This document shows, piece after piece, positions 23,255 through 57,900 of a stretch of 64,000 bases of DNA. This DNA comes from Clavelina lepadiformis. Its lineage: Eukaryota > Chordata > Ascidiacea > Aplousobranchia > Clavelinidae. Both the position numbers and the translations under genes were made by a program. The stretch spans positions 20,646,860 to 20,710,859 of the forward strand of contig NC_135244.1 in assembly GCF_947623445.1 (NCBI RefSeq), given 5' to 3'. Position 1 is the first letter of the stretch; every line of letters begins with the position of its first letter. The notes under the pieces are model-generated. The model was not told the origin of the DNA and ran no database searches. It saw nothing but the letters and a program-made list of their open reading frames with translations.

Positions 23255-26200
23255 ATGGGAAGTAAAAGCAGCAGTTTGAACAACACCGAACTGAAACCTC
23301 TGGTCGACGATGGCTTAAGTTCAAGCACAGAGTAAGTCATTGTGATAAGAAAGGTCTGTCTAGAAATAAAGCTTTACAAAGGTGGTAAAGGTACAAATTA
23401 TAATAAGAAACATTTGGTGGCCTTTGGTTAACATTACAAAGTTCACTGCAATCCATTTTTATTCTTTCATATAACAAAAAAGAATGCTTTTACATTAAGG
23501 CTTTAATTTATTCAAGTAAATTATACAATCAACATTTGTATGTGGAATTCCATTCCATGTATAAATGTGATCCCGCTAAATTCGTGTATTAACTTGCGCA
23601 GTTCGTTTCCAAAGCAAACCAGATGTCAGTCTGGCGGTTCCTTGTGTCTCTTCGCATGCTGTGGCGTCGTCCTCATTGGCGCCATCGCAGTTGGCACAAT
23701 GCTTGGCCTTTCCTCGCCAATGATTCCGGATATACAGCGCGATACTTCCATAAATGCCATTCATCTTTCAGTTACACAAGCTTCCTGGTTTGGGGTGAGA
23801 AGATTTACCGTCTGGTGATTGTTATGACATGGTGTTGGGCTCGTGCAATGGTTAGATAATCTCATTTCTCGTGGGGTGTAGGCTACAAGCTGTTACATTT
23901 AACGCGAAACAGTTAATTTCAATATGACATGTATATAATACAACTTGAGATTTTTATCCAATTTACCGTATTTTAAGGCTCTGGTGACTTTGGGTGGAAT
24001 AGTTGGCGGAATCTTGGCCGGATTTATCATGCAAGCAATTGGAAGAAGACTAACGTCCATACTGTCCGCAATTCCGTACATCGTGGGCCTTTTGGTAAGA
24101 CATTTCCGTCACTTAATGTTTTCCCTCTTTTAAGCTTGAAGGTTATGCGACCTTGCTGAGGGCAGGAAGTCTTAAGTCGGCGGCGATATTCTTTTTCCAC
24201 TTATTGCCTCTCTTCATTTGTCAAAAAATGGTTAGAAGTCTAATTCTGGAGCAAATCCCGGTTTATGCTTTCCCTGTATGCCACTATGCCCACCGATGAG
24301 TTTTAAATGGCCTGTTTATTTGTTTCTAAACAATGGGTTGTGTGTTTCGTTCTTTTGGCTGCAGGAAAAACAAAAACATATTTCAAGGACTCTATGGAGT
24401 AAAAAATTAACTGCAGTTAAGATTATAGCTTGGAATTAGGCTAACTGAATTTCGGTCTCACCGACCCAAAGCGCAATTGACGTGTTAATAGTAAACTCAT
24501 CTATTAGCATCACCAATGACATCTTATGAAATTGGTTGAAAGAGGAAAAATTTATCAATCCCTTTCCTTCATTAATATCTTTAACAAAGCATTTTTATGA
24601 GTTTCATTTTAGCTCATCTGTTTTGCTTCTCGCGTCTGGATGCTCTACCTCGGAAGAGTAATCAGTGGATTGGGAGTCGGGATTTCTTCCTTGATTGTTC
24701 CGGTCAGTATTTTACCCCAAATTAATGGATTAGTTGAAGTTGTTATTTATAGCTTCCAGATACGTTATTTAAGAGTGTTTGCTGTTGTACTAGTGTTTGG
24801 CAAAAATGTGGCTATTTATAAATATTTTAGGTTAGAAGTACAAACGCCTTTTCAGTTGGCAAATGTTAAAAAATGTTCTAGTGTTAAAAAATAGCGAAGT
24901 TGTTTTGCCTTTTTTTCAATACTTCTTTTTACGCCAACTATGTAGGTGTACATTGGCGAGATAGCTACTGCTGAATTACGAGGCATGCTTGGATCTGGAA
25001 CGCAATTGTGCATTGTAATTGGGATCCTTATCATATACGGGATAGGTGAGCATTTTGCTATGATTTAAACTTTTTTTGGTGGATATGTTAGGGAGTATTT
25101 AGTAAATAATTGAATTATAACGATTATATGTTTTGAATGTTTAAAATAAGAATTTATTAAAATATTGAGCGTTAATTAGAAGTAGTTTTATTGAATGATA
25201 CAGAAAAACTGCGGTTATAACTTTTATATCAGTATAAGTTTTTATATACACTTATTGTAGCGTTTTTGTATAATACATTTTACGGAACTTCTTTCGTTGT
25301 ATCAATGTACATTCTGTATGTTTGGTGCTACCTTGCGACAAATACTATCCACGCGATGCTTTAATGTGACTTAAATCATCCTTATCTGTACGCTAGTATA
25401 CTTAACACTTATCATGCTCTTCTCGATTTACAGGAAATTGCCTTCCTTGGAGGATACTGGCAGCAGCTGCGATAGCTCCTCCAGTACTGCTGGCGATCCT
25501 CTCTTTTTTCATCCCTGAAACTCCCAGATTCTTGATGATGAAGAAGAAACCTGACGAAGCAAAGAAAGCGCTTCGTCGCTTACGTGGCGTCTCTGTGAGT
25601 TGGATTGGAGTTAAATAACCACCAGTAATATTTAACCAATGATTCATAAGTGGCCTATCATTATTGGTGACTTTTGAGATATAAACAATAGCTCTATAAC
25701 AGTTTTTCACGATTCAACTTTTAATAGCACATACGATATGGCCCCAAACAGCAAAACCTGTGTTGTCGACTATTATCTTTTGAAAAGCTGAGCAAGAATT
25801 GCAGATATATCTAAAATTGAGAGATGTTTTAATTGTGTCGCTGGTCGCAAAATTCATTTCCTAAATTTAAACGCGCGCACATACGTTTAATGTAGCAGCA
25901 GCGTAAAGCATTTCATAGCAACCATAAAGCTTAAGTTTTTCACCCAAACGTCTGGACATTATTTTAGGCTGACATTGATGAAGAGTATCGAGAGCTGGAA
26001 GACAGTTTGAGTCAGGAGGTAAAATCGGCAAGCTGGTTGGAGATCATAAAAGATCCCGGTCTACGCACGCCCACCCTAATCTCCCTGGCAGCCATGTACT
26101 TTCAACAGTTGAGCGGAATCAATTGCGTCATGTTTTACGCCAAAACCTTATTTCAGGTAATTGATAAAACATTGTATTTTTCCGTTATATGAAATAAGAA

Positions 26201-27755
26201 TATTTGATCTTCAAAGCCGATGTCTTTTGCGAGAAAATGACTGAAAATGATTTACAGGAGGCGGGGTTTAACAACCCTTCCCAGCTCTCCATGGCTTTGC
26301 TGCTTATCGCCGGGGTCCAAGTGCTGTTCACCTTCATATCGTGTCTTATCATCGATAAAACAGGTTTGAATGACCACGTCGCCTGCTAGTCTGAGGGTGC
26401 GTTCAAATGCAACTGTCATCATGCCGTGAACTGTGTATAGTGAACCTCATTGATATCTTAACGTGTAAATAACTTCAAATATTCTAAAAACAGCCCCATT
26501 CAAACAGGATGTTTTTACATCCTAGGCGTGAAAATGTGAATGCACCCTCAGGAAAAATGTGCCAGTAGCAAAATAAAGACGATAGGTTACCACGTTTTAA
26601 ACCATAACAACCATTTTTTGTGTGAACTGTAATTATGTACCAGAGTCTGAAATTTCACAATGAATACAAAATACCTTCTTGGTTAGTAGGCCTCCTGTTC
26701 ACGTATAGCCGGACAACAAATTGCTGTTGATTTGCAGGACGAAAAATTCTTATAATAATCGGCGCAGTGTTCATGACGTTGAGCCTGATAATGTTCGGCC
26801 TTTACTTTCAACTTCAGAGCGCGCATTCGTCCTATACGGATGAGTTGGCTCTCAACAACCAAACGGCGATGATCAACGGTTCCACTACGGCCTACCCTGC
26901 ATCTCACCATGGTTAGAAAAAAACTTGCTCCTCTTTTATAACTTCATTTCCACGAATTACGAATTATGCGAAGTTGTTTTGGTTCAGTGTATTCTAACTT
27001 CATTTATGTTAAATGCTTGAACCGTCAAGTTCAAGTCAACCGTCAAGTCCACGTTAGCAAGCGTTTTCTCACAAAAATTCATTGGCATCAATGAAGTTTA
27101 AATACAGAGGTGTTATAAGTGGTGCTCTTACCTGACCAACCATAAACAATCTTACATGAATTTCAGTTCCAGCCTTAACTTGGCTCGCTCTAGTCAGTAT
27201 GATGATCTTCATCGCCGCATACTCGATAGGTATCGGGCCGATAGCCTGGCTACTGGTTGGTGAGATTATACCAGTTCGAGCAAGAGGCAACTCGGCTGGT
27301 TTGGCGACTGCTTTCAATCTTTTCCTGGTCTTCATTCTTACACTTGAGTTCAGCGATATGCTGGTGGGTTGGATCATCTGTTTTTAAGATGTTTATGGAT
27401 AATTCTGATGGAATATCTCTTGTCATGTTTTGTTGGGGTTCCTATACAGGCATGTGTTAAAGCGAATGTCTGAAATGTCACTTCAGTCAGTCGTTCCTCA
27501 CAACTGAACAACTCCACAACAGCAGTTAAAACATCATTAACTTATTAAGCAGGATCTGACAACATTATTTGTCAGCTGTACCTTGCTGTTCAACACTTTG
27601 CTTCCGTGCAGGCATCTATGACACCGCAAGGAACATTTTGGTTCTTCGCTGCCAACTGCGCGCTCTCAATTCTCTTCACCGTCATCTTCTTGCCGGAGAC
27701 AAAAGGGAAGAGTTTGGAAGAGATCGAAGCTCTGTTTCGTCCTACGTCAGAGTGA
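23255..27755 (+). CDS. SLC2A8: Facilitative hexose transporter, GLUT6/GLUT8-like
   Basis: Eleven exons keep phase throughout: 23255-23331, 23602-23794, 23978-24094, 24613-24702, 24946-25045, 25434-25594, 25968-26156, 26258-26363, 26738-26911, 27167-27363 and 27612-27755, giving 515 aa. This is a 12-span major-facilitator sugar transporter. Visible signatures are ASWFG before helix 2, GRRLTS after helix 2, GRVISG in helix 4, PETPRF at about 220-225, QQLSGIN in helix 7 at about 292, and PETKGKSLEEIE at about 496. The long loop between helices 9 and 10, with two N-glycosylation sites (NQT, NGS), marks class III GLUTs (GLUT6, 8, 10, 12). The N-terminus has an acidic motif (ELKPLV) that resembles the dileucine sorting signal of GLUT6/8, so an intracellular pool is possible. 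GLUT6 and GLUT8 cannot be told apart here; a co-ortholog is likely. Confidence 0.88.
26391..26551. mobile_element. Short TIR element (MITE) in transporter intron 8
   Basis: The ends CTGAGGGTGCGTTCA and GTGAATGCACCCTCAG are inverted repeats bounding 161 bp with no coding capacity. I see no clear target duplication, so the superfamily is uncertain. Confidence 0.6.
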
Positions 27756-28890
27756 CGTCATCACTCACGCATGCGATGTATTTGTTTGTAATTTTTTGTT
27801 AAAGTGCAATAACTTGTGTACTGTGCTGTGTAAGCGTGTGTCCGTGTGGTTTATCAAAGGAATGTTTTTGTTTTATCGCTTTAGGCTACTGGCTTCTTGA
27901 TGTGTTCGACTTACAGCACTTATATGATATGTTGGTCCGTCTATTCATGCCATGCCAGTTCAGGTGTAGCTTAATTAGTGTTGCTTAAGTTTTTGATTTT
28001 TTTTCTGTTTAAAGCTTTGAAAAAATTGAAAATAACGACCGAAATGTTACGACGTAGATATAAAGTCTATCGCAATCATCAGTTGGCGACTTAAATCGTA
28101 TTTGCGTATATAAACGACCGAAATCACCGTGGTGCTAGATGAGATTACAGGATTTCACAAAAAAATTTGTTTTCCATTAAGACTTGACGCTGCCTGCAGT
28201 TTGTGAATTAGTTTAACATTCATCAAAATAACAATAAATACTCAGGTTGAAATCGTTTTGTTTGTCTTGCGTCGTATTTTAGCGTGGATTAATTAATTAT
28301 AATAGGGTTATATAAAATGTTAAAATATATTCCTGTAATCAAAAGCTGCTTTATCAAGCTGTCTACATGAGTATTGTAATGGTGAGGCGGTTTCAAGCTA
28401 ATAGCCTACAAAGAAGTGGGTCAATTATTTCTTCAAAAGTCGACATATGAGTCAGCGATAAACGATAAAGTTAATTGTTTGCCTGCAACAGGACAAATAA
28501 GTGAAGAAACTTCACAATTTTGTGCATCTTTTTATTTCACGTTGTGATGTTGCACACTTTCGTGTCTTCATCTGCGTTTTCTCTAACTCCTTGACTTTGC
28601 ATGGGCTCTATCTGCAAGTAGTCTTTTTCGCACACCGTTAGTTGGCGCACAAGAGCTCCAGTTTGTTCACAAAGGCGTAGGTATTGAATTTCTATCGTTT
28701 TCATATTGCAAAGATACGGGGTCTCTTAAACTTTTAACATAATAACTGTAACATGTTGCAAAGAGTTTGCGTAGAATGTTTACAACATTAATTCATGCCG
28801 ATTAAAGCACACACAATATTTCAGTTTCAATATAGGCCATTGTACACAAATGTTCAGTCCTGCGATAATTTTATGGACGTCCAACGACGT
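27756..28890. other. Convergent intergenic region
   Basis: This is the 3' flank of both the plus-strand transporter gene and the minus-strand SH3 gene. An AATAAA for the transporter lies near 28232. No other feature is supported. Confidence 0.4.
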
Positions 28891-29538
28891 TTAAATGGAA
28901 AGCTTTTCCGCTATCCGTGCCGGAAAATTTCCCGTCTGTCCGTTTCTTTTCAGCGTCCCGCGTAACCACTCGTCGTCTTCCTGGACTACCTGCCTGATGA
29001 CGTCACCGATAAAAAGTGTCAGTTGCTTCGGGCCGGCTGCTTTATAGTCCACCATAGAGACATATTTCTAAACATGTACGACAAATTTTATTTCTCTTAT
29101 TTCTTAGTTGCTGTGTTTTAGAAACGTTTTTGGGCCAATTAGTCCGTTAGATTGCATTTCTCAAGATATAGATGCGAGATCAATCTGTGCCATACCATCT
29201 ATGGATATACATCGATATTCAAAACTCTACTTCAGAGGGTAAGATGGAAAGTATTTTTTTAACAAGCTACAAAGCGTTGTTAGGCCAGTGTTTCAGCAGC
29301 AGGTGAATAAATCACGTTGTTAATCGTGACTTACCGTTCCCTCATGAACAGCCGGATCATTTGAAAAGATTCTACCGGTAACGCTTGTATTTTCAACAGC
29401 CTTCACAGAAACAAAGAAGTTACCAAATAGGCTGACAAATAGAGTAAGCTATGATAATATTATGCTAAAATGCAGCCAAAAAATATCCTACTGTACCTCA
29501 TTTTGAGCTGAGCAATCACTGGCCTCCTCTGCGCTCAT
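28891..29538 (-). CDS. Stand-alone SH3-domain protein (94 aa)
   Basis: Three minus-strand exons, all phase 0: 29497-29538, 29335-29400 and 28891-29067. The last exon encodes a full SH3 domain. It has the ALYDY-like YVSMVDYKAAGPKQLTL, the GD of the RT loop, the n-Src region EDDEWLRG with the conserved Trp, and the NFPARIAEKL end (like the usual FPxNYV). SH3 domains bind proline-rich peptides, so an adaptor or inhibitor role is inferred. The 36-residue N-terminus is acidic and polar (MSAEEASDCSAQNE). The second exon could instead begin at 29431 in another phase. A longer gene using that acceptor cannot be excluded. The family was not recognised beyond the SH3 fold. Confidence 0.6.
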
Positions 29539-30098
29539 GACGTAATAATAATTAATTTCTTGGGCAAATTCCAACAACAAAACCAGTTTGTTAATATTTT
29601 ATCTTGCTTTGAACACTTCACAATATTGTATCAATATTGTTGGAGTATCATCAAAATTGTAACGCCTAAACAACGTCACTTGCACAAACGGCTATCTATG
29701 ACATCACGTCCGCTTAAATAAAACGTCATTTGGCGCGGAGTGTAGTGTGCATTAGTATTTACTAGACGACGATATGTCTTGAGATCAGTGGTGTTTCTTA
29801 CAATCTGAATGTTTCAAGTAAAGCGTAAGATTACGATATTAGATGCACAAGCAATCGCAAAATTCTAATTTAATTGCTCTGCTTGGTAAACTACATCATT
29901 GCCTTTTAAAAAGTACACTAACTCTGCGTATTGAAAATGTATTTCACGGATGTTTGACAAAACTTGTAAGCTCAATTAAAAGGCACAGCTGAGAGCTGGA
30001 AGCAAAACCACAATCAAATGGAACAAAACAATCAGTCCTCCTTCCAGCAAATTCGCCATTCCATCTAAAAATCACGCTTATATTTGATGTTAATGTTT
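29539..30098. other. Intergenic region between POLE and the SH3 gene
   Basis: Both flanking genes are on the minus strand, so this holds the POLE 3' UTR and the SH3-gene promoter. No other feature is seen. Confidence 0.4.
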
Positions 30099-50818
<20,720 letters not shown>

Positions 50819-53200
50819 ATCCAGAAATTTGTGATACGTCCAAGTTTTTAAGTTTAAACCACTGTGACAAGCTGGCACTGTAAGTCAAGCTACCATTGGA
50901 CTTGTAGCTTAAAAATTAATTTCCTAAATATAGCTTATTCGTGTTATTAACCTCTCCCTGCTGAACCTTATGAAGCCTAAGAAATCCAAACTCAGTTCAG
51001 CTTCTGGGTTAATTTTGTTTATTGTTTAGGTTTTCGCGCCAGATGGATGAATTTTTCACATTGGTTAATGTTGCAATAATGGCATAGAAATCTTACAAAT
51101 TTTTCGCTTAACCATACCAGATACAGTAATATTGGTCATATTGCAAAATTTTTTGTTAAGCATTTAACGAACCGTTTTCTAGTTTTAGCTGTTTATATTG
51201 ACCCCTTTTATGACGTAATACATTCATTGTCTGTTCTGTCATTCAAGTAGGCCAACACCTGTGACCTGTATACGATATGTTGTTTGCAAGTATATATGCA
51301 TTCGCAAAAGTTATGATATCATACTACTCAGCCACCAAATACCATTCACAATCAGAACCTATATGCTTTCATTCCCTTCGTCTTCTACAGTGATATGCTA
51401 AGATAACCGATGGCTGGATAACTCAAACTTCGCGAAGTGCGCAGGCGCTTGTTTTCTGCTGAGTCAAATCCTTTCTCAGACAAGGGATTCATTGCGTCAC
51501 AAAAGGGCTGGGTCAATCTTTGGCAAGGGGTCACTACAGTATTTGGTATTACAACGGCAATTCATCAACTAATGATCGTTTGCTGAAAATCCTGTAAATC
51601 ATGCTTGGTCTTTGATGAATGGAATAAGAAAACAATATTACGGGAAGATTAGCCCGTGTAAGGATTAGTCTGTGTTCTCATTAAAGTGAAAAACATTAGC
51701 AGCAAAAGTTATTCTGTAATAATAGCGCCATAGGTTTTGCATCGCAAAAACAGGTAGGGCATTTTTGTAGCCTACCAACGACGATTCGTGTGTTATATAT
51801 TTTTTCTGTTAGTGTTTTGGAAAATTGATTCACTCATTGTAATAACCTGTGCCTAGTTGGTAGATTAAAGTTCAAGGAATCTAAAAACTTAACCATCCAT
51901 TGAGTTAATTGAAGTTGTATTGAACGAAATGTAATTTCATATAACGTCAGAGAGCGACCAATAAAACCAAAGATTTCATATCAAACATGTAAAAAACAGG
52001 ATGATTGTACTTGGTGATTTTTTATCCCATTTCATTATCAGAATGCCCCTGGTGTTGGAACGGAATCTTGTTTCCAGTAATAAGGGTGTTGTCTTTCCAG
52101 GCTGCTCTTTTTTGACAGAGCTCTTGTTTTTTTGCAGATGTATAACACGATGAGGCGACTATAGAAATACGGGGGCGGCCAAAAATTCGATACGGATAAA
52201 TATTTCATTGACATCACACGAGTAACAGTTAGTTGGTAATTGAGAAATATAAACAAACTCACAAGCAAGCGCATCAGTAACACACTTCAAAAAACTTCCT
52301 CACGCGCTGCCCAAAACACTCAAGCGAACACACAACCATACTGATAAGCCTAGATAGGAAGCAGCGTACATAATTGTAGGTCTGTTAGAAAAAACTCCAA
52401 AAAAAGAAAGGATTTTAAGACATCAACAAGCGACACTGCAGCCTGTGCGAACAACAGGCAGAGATTTCACCAGGGCTTAAAGGCAAAATTAACTATTTGG
52501 CGTCGGAAAAAACGACATTGAATAAATACGCGACAAACAACAAAAGCAGCAGGTGACACAGCAAATGTGTGACGTCATAATTAGGTTGCATTCTGAAGTC
52601 ATGCAACTGACATGGAAGGGTACGCGGCAACCGATTTACGTTTGGTTAAATATTACGTCATCGGATGTTGTGACGCTTCCATCTGATACTTTACAGGGAT
52701 AAGATTTACTGGGCAAAGGCAAACTGAGTGCAGCCAAAAGACAACATGATGCCGGAAAGAGGACATTGCCTGCACACTATTGGGAGATATGCACCGATAT
52801 GAAGGCATTGGTTGAACAAGGTACTGGATTAGGAAACGACAGGCACACAGTAGTAATACGGGAATAATTTGTACGAATAGTTTAGCTGAAGACCAAATGC
52901 GTCCGAAAACATCGGTTTCATGGCCTTGCAGTCATCTCATCCATAAAGCTATGTGCTTTGCATTGCTGAGGCCGAACTTCCAGCAGTCACTAAGCAAATT
53001 TATTCTATGATCCTAAGTGAGTTGCTCAAGTTCAACAAACTGCAGTTTGCGAGGTTGTCACTTTCATGGTCGAGTATGTTTCAAGCTCCGAGATGAAAAG
53101 GACGAACTTTACTCAAAAAACAAAATCTTGAGTTTATTTGAGCACTTTGTCCACTTTTTGCCGCTTAAAAGGGTCCGTATTCCATTGCAGGTAATTGAGT
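50819..53200. other. Intergenic region between MRAS and POLE
   Basis: This should hold the POLE promoter and 5' UTR and the 3' flank of MRAS. No further exon or clear mobile element was seen. Confidence 0.4.
53133..53138 (-). other. Poly(A) signal of the M-Ras gene
   Basis: AATAAA on the minus strand, about 65 bp past the MRAS stop codon. Confidence 0.55.
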
Positions 53201-54984
53201 TTAAAGTATAGAACAACACGACCGACTTGACTCTGGTCCGGTTTTTTGTGGTTGCTGAATGCCTTGTTGTCTGGGTTGTTTCACAAATGCAATGGATTAG
53301 AAAAAAATTAACCAAATGTTATGTATAGTAGTGAAAAACCTGCAGTAAATCATCCATTCTTAATGAAACTAAATTTAGTGTCCATAAATACCTTATTATT
53401 CTTACTACATCTTGAAACGCTTTATCGACATTTTGTGGTGGATCTTTAGCACTTGTTTCGATGTATGGTATCTGAAACATCGCATTGTAATGAGTCACGA
53501 TGAAACCAAGAGGACCTTAACATAAACAAACAAAAACAGTGCAGCATTCGATGGCGTTACTAACACAACTCACCCCAAATTGTTGCGCCATTTCCCTTCC
53601 CTCTTCTTCCTGGACTACTCGTTGATGAACCAAATCAACTTTATTTGCAACAAGCAATGCAGGGAATGCTGTCCTGGTTATATACATGATATTGTTACTA
53701 CATACACCAGTAACTTTTGAAAAATGCTGCAGCACAGAATTTGTAGTATTTTTGGTTTGGTAAATGTTCGGATTGTTTCAGATTTAGAAGTTCACAATTA
53801 AATGCACATCTGATTGTTTAAGGAAAAGTTCACCAAGCCACTTTATATAAGGGTAAGAGAAAACTAAAAATAGAAACTTCTATTGGTCTGGTTAATAATT
53901 AACCTGATCAAGGTAAGAAAATTTGAACAAGCACGACAGACAATGAAGAAATCACTTACTCATCTTTTACACGCAAAATTAAGTCATGAAATTCAGGCAC
54001 ATGATCATAACTAGCACGATCAGTTACACTGTACACGATAAGGAAGCCATCACCTAAAATGAGATAATTAATTAAAACTCAGTTTAATTCAGCAGTTAAT
54101 CTGGTACCTTCAGCTGATATAAAAATTCAGTTCAAAACAACCTTATTGCACATGCTACATTTACAAAAATTATAATGCCAAGCCACCAACAAATATATGG
54201 TAAAACATATGCATAGGCTCAACAACAAACAAACCTGTCCTCATGTATTGTTCCCTCATCGTGCTGAACTCTTCTTGACCGGCTGTGTCAAGCACTGCAA
54301 AACAGATGCAATATACATGGGGTAAGTAAAGAAAGAAAACAGAGATAAATCAGAAAAAAATTTCTAAAAAAGTTATGACTTAAAGCTATGTATTGCTAGA
54401 CTGGGGCAGTTGACAAAGAATCTGAATAAAAGAATTTAAGTTATTGTGCTACTACGATAAAAATATACACTGGCTTTCAGTAATCCAGTAGTAGCAGAGT
54501 TAACACAAGACTATTAGGCTGCAACTGCCGCATTTCTTTGGCTAATGCAATAATAAAGACGAGAATGATGTTGAGAGTTACCAGATATTAAAGGTCATGC
54601 TTTTGTAATGAATCTATTTTGAAAAAAATTTATACTACTTTCTATGCCAGACTTTAGAGACGTGCAACGTACACACAAATGAACACGGTACTTTTGGGAT
54701 CGTTATTTAATTTTAATCATGTTGCAGAGTATAGGCTATGCAACCAGGGTAACAAAATAATCTGCAACATTGTTATATTGTACAAACTAACCATCAAGAA
54801 TACACCATTGTCCATCGATGTCTGTGTGCTGGATGTAGGAGTCTTCAATTGTTGGATCGTATTCTTCAACAAACATTTTCTGAAAAAACTGAATCGTCAG
54901 AGCACTTTTACCGACACCACCATCCCCGACCACGACAAGTTTATATGTCATGAGGTTCTCATTTTGATTCGGCACAGCTGCCAT
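53201..54984 (-). CDS. MRAS: Ras-family small GTPase, M-Ras type
   Basis: Six exons in phase: 54792-54984, 54235-54294, 53960-54053, 53574-53673, 53392-53471 and 53201-53270, giving 198 aa. It is a membrane-bound GDP/GTP switch. Motifs are the P-loop GDGGVGKS (20-27), effector loop YDPTIEDSY (42-50), DTAGQEE (67-73), NKVD (126-129) and ETSAK (154-158). The N-terminal extension ending in [11 protein letters not shown], and the terms HTDIDGQW and [10 protein letters not shown], fit M-Ras better than R-Ras or Ras. The tail ends SCCSIL. CSIL is a CaaX box ending in Leu, which predicts geranylgeranylation. The preceding Cys may be palmitoylated. Unlike vertebrate M-Ras, the tail lacks the lysine-rich stretch. 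The short last exon was placed by splice phase and the CaaX end, so it is a little less certain than the rest. Confidence 0.92.
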
Positions 54985-57900
54985 ATTGCAAGAACCTTCA
55001 GTTCAGTTTTGACTCTTATAAAATGTTGTTCAACTTCATTTGCAAAATGAACAAGTCCCAGCAGCACACTATATATAAAATTTAACAGAAACCTAGTAAT
55101 ACAGCAAGAAAAAATAATCTGCAAGATTAATCCAGTGATTTACAAGAACAGTTGTAACAAAACCGTGTCCGTTGAACAAATTTTCTGCTTTTGGGAGAAA
55201 ATTTCCCTTGAGCACAAGCAACAAAGATTAGAAGTTTATACGAAGCAGTTCACAGATTTTGAGACCACTGCAAAGTTTGCAACATTTCATATGTGGCCTT
55301 TCAACAGTTGCTCATTACACGGATGGTTATACTAGTTACACTATGTAGCTTGTGACGAAGGTTTGTTCTCCTAAGCACCATATTTACTCCAGGCCTTCAA
55401 CATTCATAAGTTCCTTTGTCTTTACATGTTTGAACGTGAATCTTTCACCAAAACTTAACATATTGATATGATTATTGAAGATTACCGTTGAGAAATGCGT
55501 TAATAAAGTTGACACTGGAAAACCAAGTATCAAGATGCAGCAAGTTCTTACATGTGAGAGCGAAGCAGTTAGATTACTAGATTGGCAATAAGAGTGTTTA
55601 CAAGAAAGTTTGACAAGCATTTAAGTTTGCTAAGAGTGCTTTGTCCTGTTGTTAAATTGTGAAAAAAGCTGTGTTGTAATTGAAGAAAAAAGTCAATTAA
55701 GTAGTGATCTGACTATGTAAGCAGGAATAATGATATATATCTGCGTGCGATTCCTACTGGTATTAATAAAACATTAAATAAAAATCAAACTTGAAAAACA
55801 AATAAAGCATGCACAGACACAAGGATGGTAACTAGGGCTTAAACAGTGAAGGATAACTGCCAAGTTTAAATCATGCAATGACTTTCCTCAGTACGAAGAT
55901 AAAGATTCCAATATCATACAACCATAACTCATCAGGAATATATTCTCACTTTTTACAAGAAACTGTGACGACTAAGATTAAGAAAATCTCATATTGGGCA
56001 AACTCAAACCTAAACAATTTTCGTTTGTTACTTACACAGTACTTGTTCTTGTGGTGATTTTAAATGCAACAAGTCTTAAACTGTTTGAATACATATTCAA
56101 AACGTTGCAGTGATCTTCAATTCTGTTATTAGCTATTATTCAGTTAACTTTGACTTGAAACATATTCATGTCTTCATAAATTGAAAAGCTTATAAACAAT
56201 ATCAAATGTGTGCTTAAACTTAAAGGGAGGCGAAAACTGAAAAAATTTGTCCTTAAATCAAGGAATAATTGTCATTCCAGATTGGAAGGTTCGCTAAGTA
56301 CACGAGAGATTCAAATTAATTACACATATAATGACTAGGCTTATTATTTCATCTCGCTGGGCGGAGATTTCTCTCCCAAAAACAGGAAACTTTCCCACCT
56401 AGTTGTCAGTTAAGTGGCCTGTAACTGAAGTTGAAAAACTTTTCAACAACATGTAATTAGCACCACATTTGCATTATTTGTGACACACTATTGGCAGTGA
56501 TTGCTTTAAAACCACCACATAATACTGTAATGTTTCAACATTCTTTCTCTGGTCTACAAACTGACAAAGAAAATTTTCTTTTAGACTTGCCCCACATTTC
56601 AAGAAACTAAGGAAAAGCTATTAGAAATCCCAAAATAAGTTTCTTACAGAAATGAGTAAACGCTACCCACTAATTTGGGATTTAGGAAAAAGAATAAAAA
56701 TGCCGCCATGTTAACTAACGTTCAGAGGTAAGCCGATTTTAATTTCTGTAATATTAGATGTGACGTGAAGAAAAGCAAAGCTTTGAATCTATCATTCAAA
56801 TTATACAAACATTAAACAGTTTTCAGCATATAAGCAGTTAGCAATGACCTAGCCTTAAATGGTCAAGCAAAGCCAAATAGAGGTTAACACTCACTGACCG
56901 GCTGACCTTAGCAACAATACCATATTTCGGTGGATACTTCCTGCAAAAGTTAAACTTATGCTAATCAATACTGAAACGTTAATGGCACTTTTTACAATTA
57001 AATTCCAATCTTTAAAATGTCGTTCCCTTCATCATTAAAACACTAATCGTGGTAGGAATTGCTGTCAAATTTTTGGACTATCGTACCCGGCACACCCTAA
57101 GCTACCAAGCGTGTTAAATACCACTAGCGGCGTTAAAGCAGTCGTTTTGGACTTATATATGGCAAGGCTGACCGATGCCATAAATAACGCATCAACTGAC
57201 GCAATTCTTTTATATATTCAAGGGGTGAGTTTAACGACGTCTAATAACTTTCGTTGATAGAAGTAACTCGGTTGATATATTTGTCCTGCTAAACCTTGTG
57301 ACATTTCTTGGATGCTATTTTTACTATTTACCTCCCAAAAATTACGCATCAGCTATTTTAAAGTTTTGGAAAAAGACGTAATCATTCAAGAATTTCACTG
57401 ACAGCGGATTACCAAGTTTGCTAACGTTGTAGGAAATCCGCGTCTGCACTGATTAAACTACTTAGCATTTTAAGTCGATTTACTTTAATAGTGTTGAAAT
57501 TACTTGAAGATTCGTTTTTTCTTAAAAGTACGCTTTTTAACTCGGTCGACTCTGAATAATAAACATATTTCGCAGTTTCTCTGATTAATAAACCTAATCT
57601 TTCTCTGACTTACACTAAACAAGAACTTCAGTTATGACTTATGAACAACCTAACAAATCATCGGGTTTGTTCAACAAGTTAGCAACCATGAAAACACTTC
57701 GAAAACGAGTTGCGACAGCTCTGCGATGTTGAACATGGATACGGTTGACCGAAAAGAAAAAAGCGCGCTAGAGTATTCGATGCTATAAATAACGTGAACA
57801 TGCTTCGAGCCTATTAATACGCAAGGAAAGTGTATGAGGCCTTGTGCAATTTTATTTTCTCGAAACTGAAACAGTGATAGCCGACACGTTTGTTATTACG

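Noticed and set aside
57162-57225. Plus-strand exon candidate starting MARLTDAINNAS before a GGGGTGAGT donor
   Set aside because: No downstream exon in a matching phase was found, and the composition is not distinctive.
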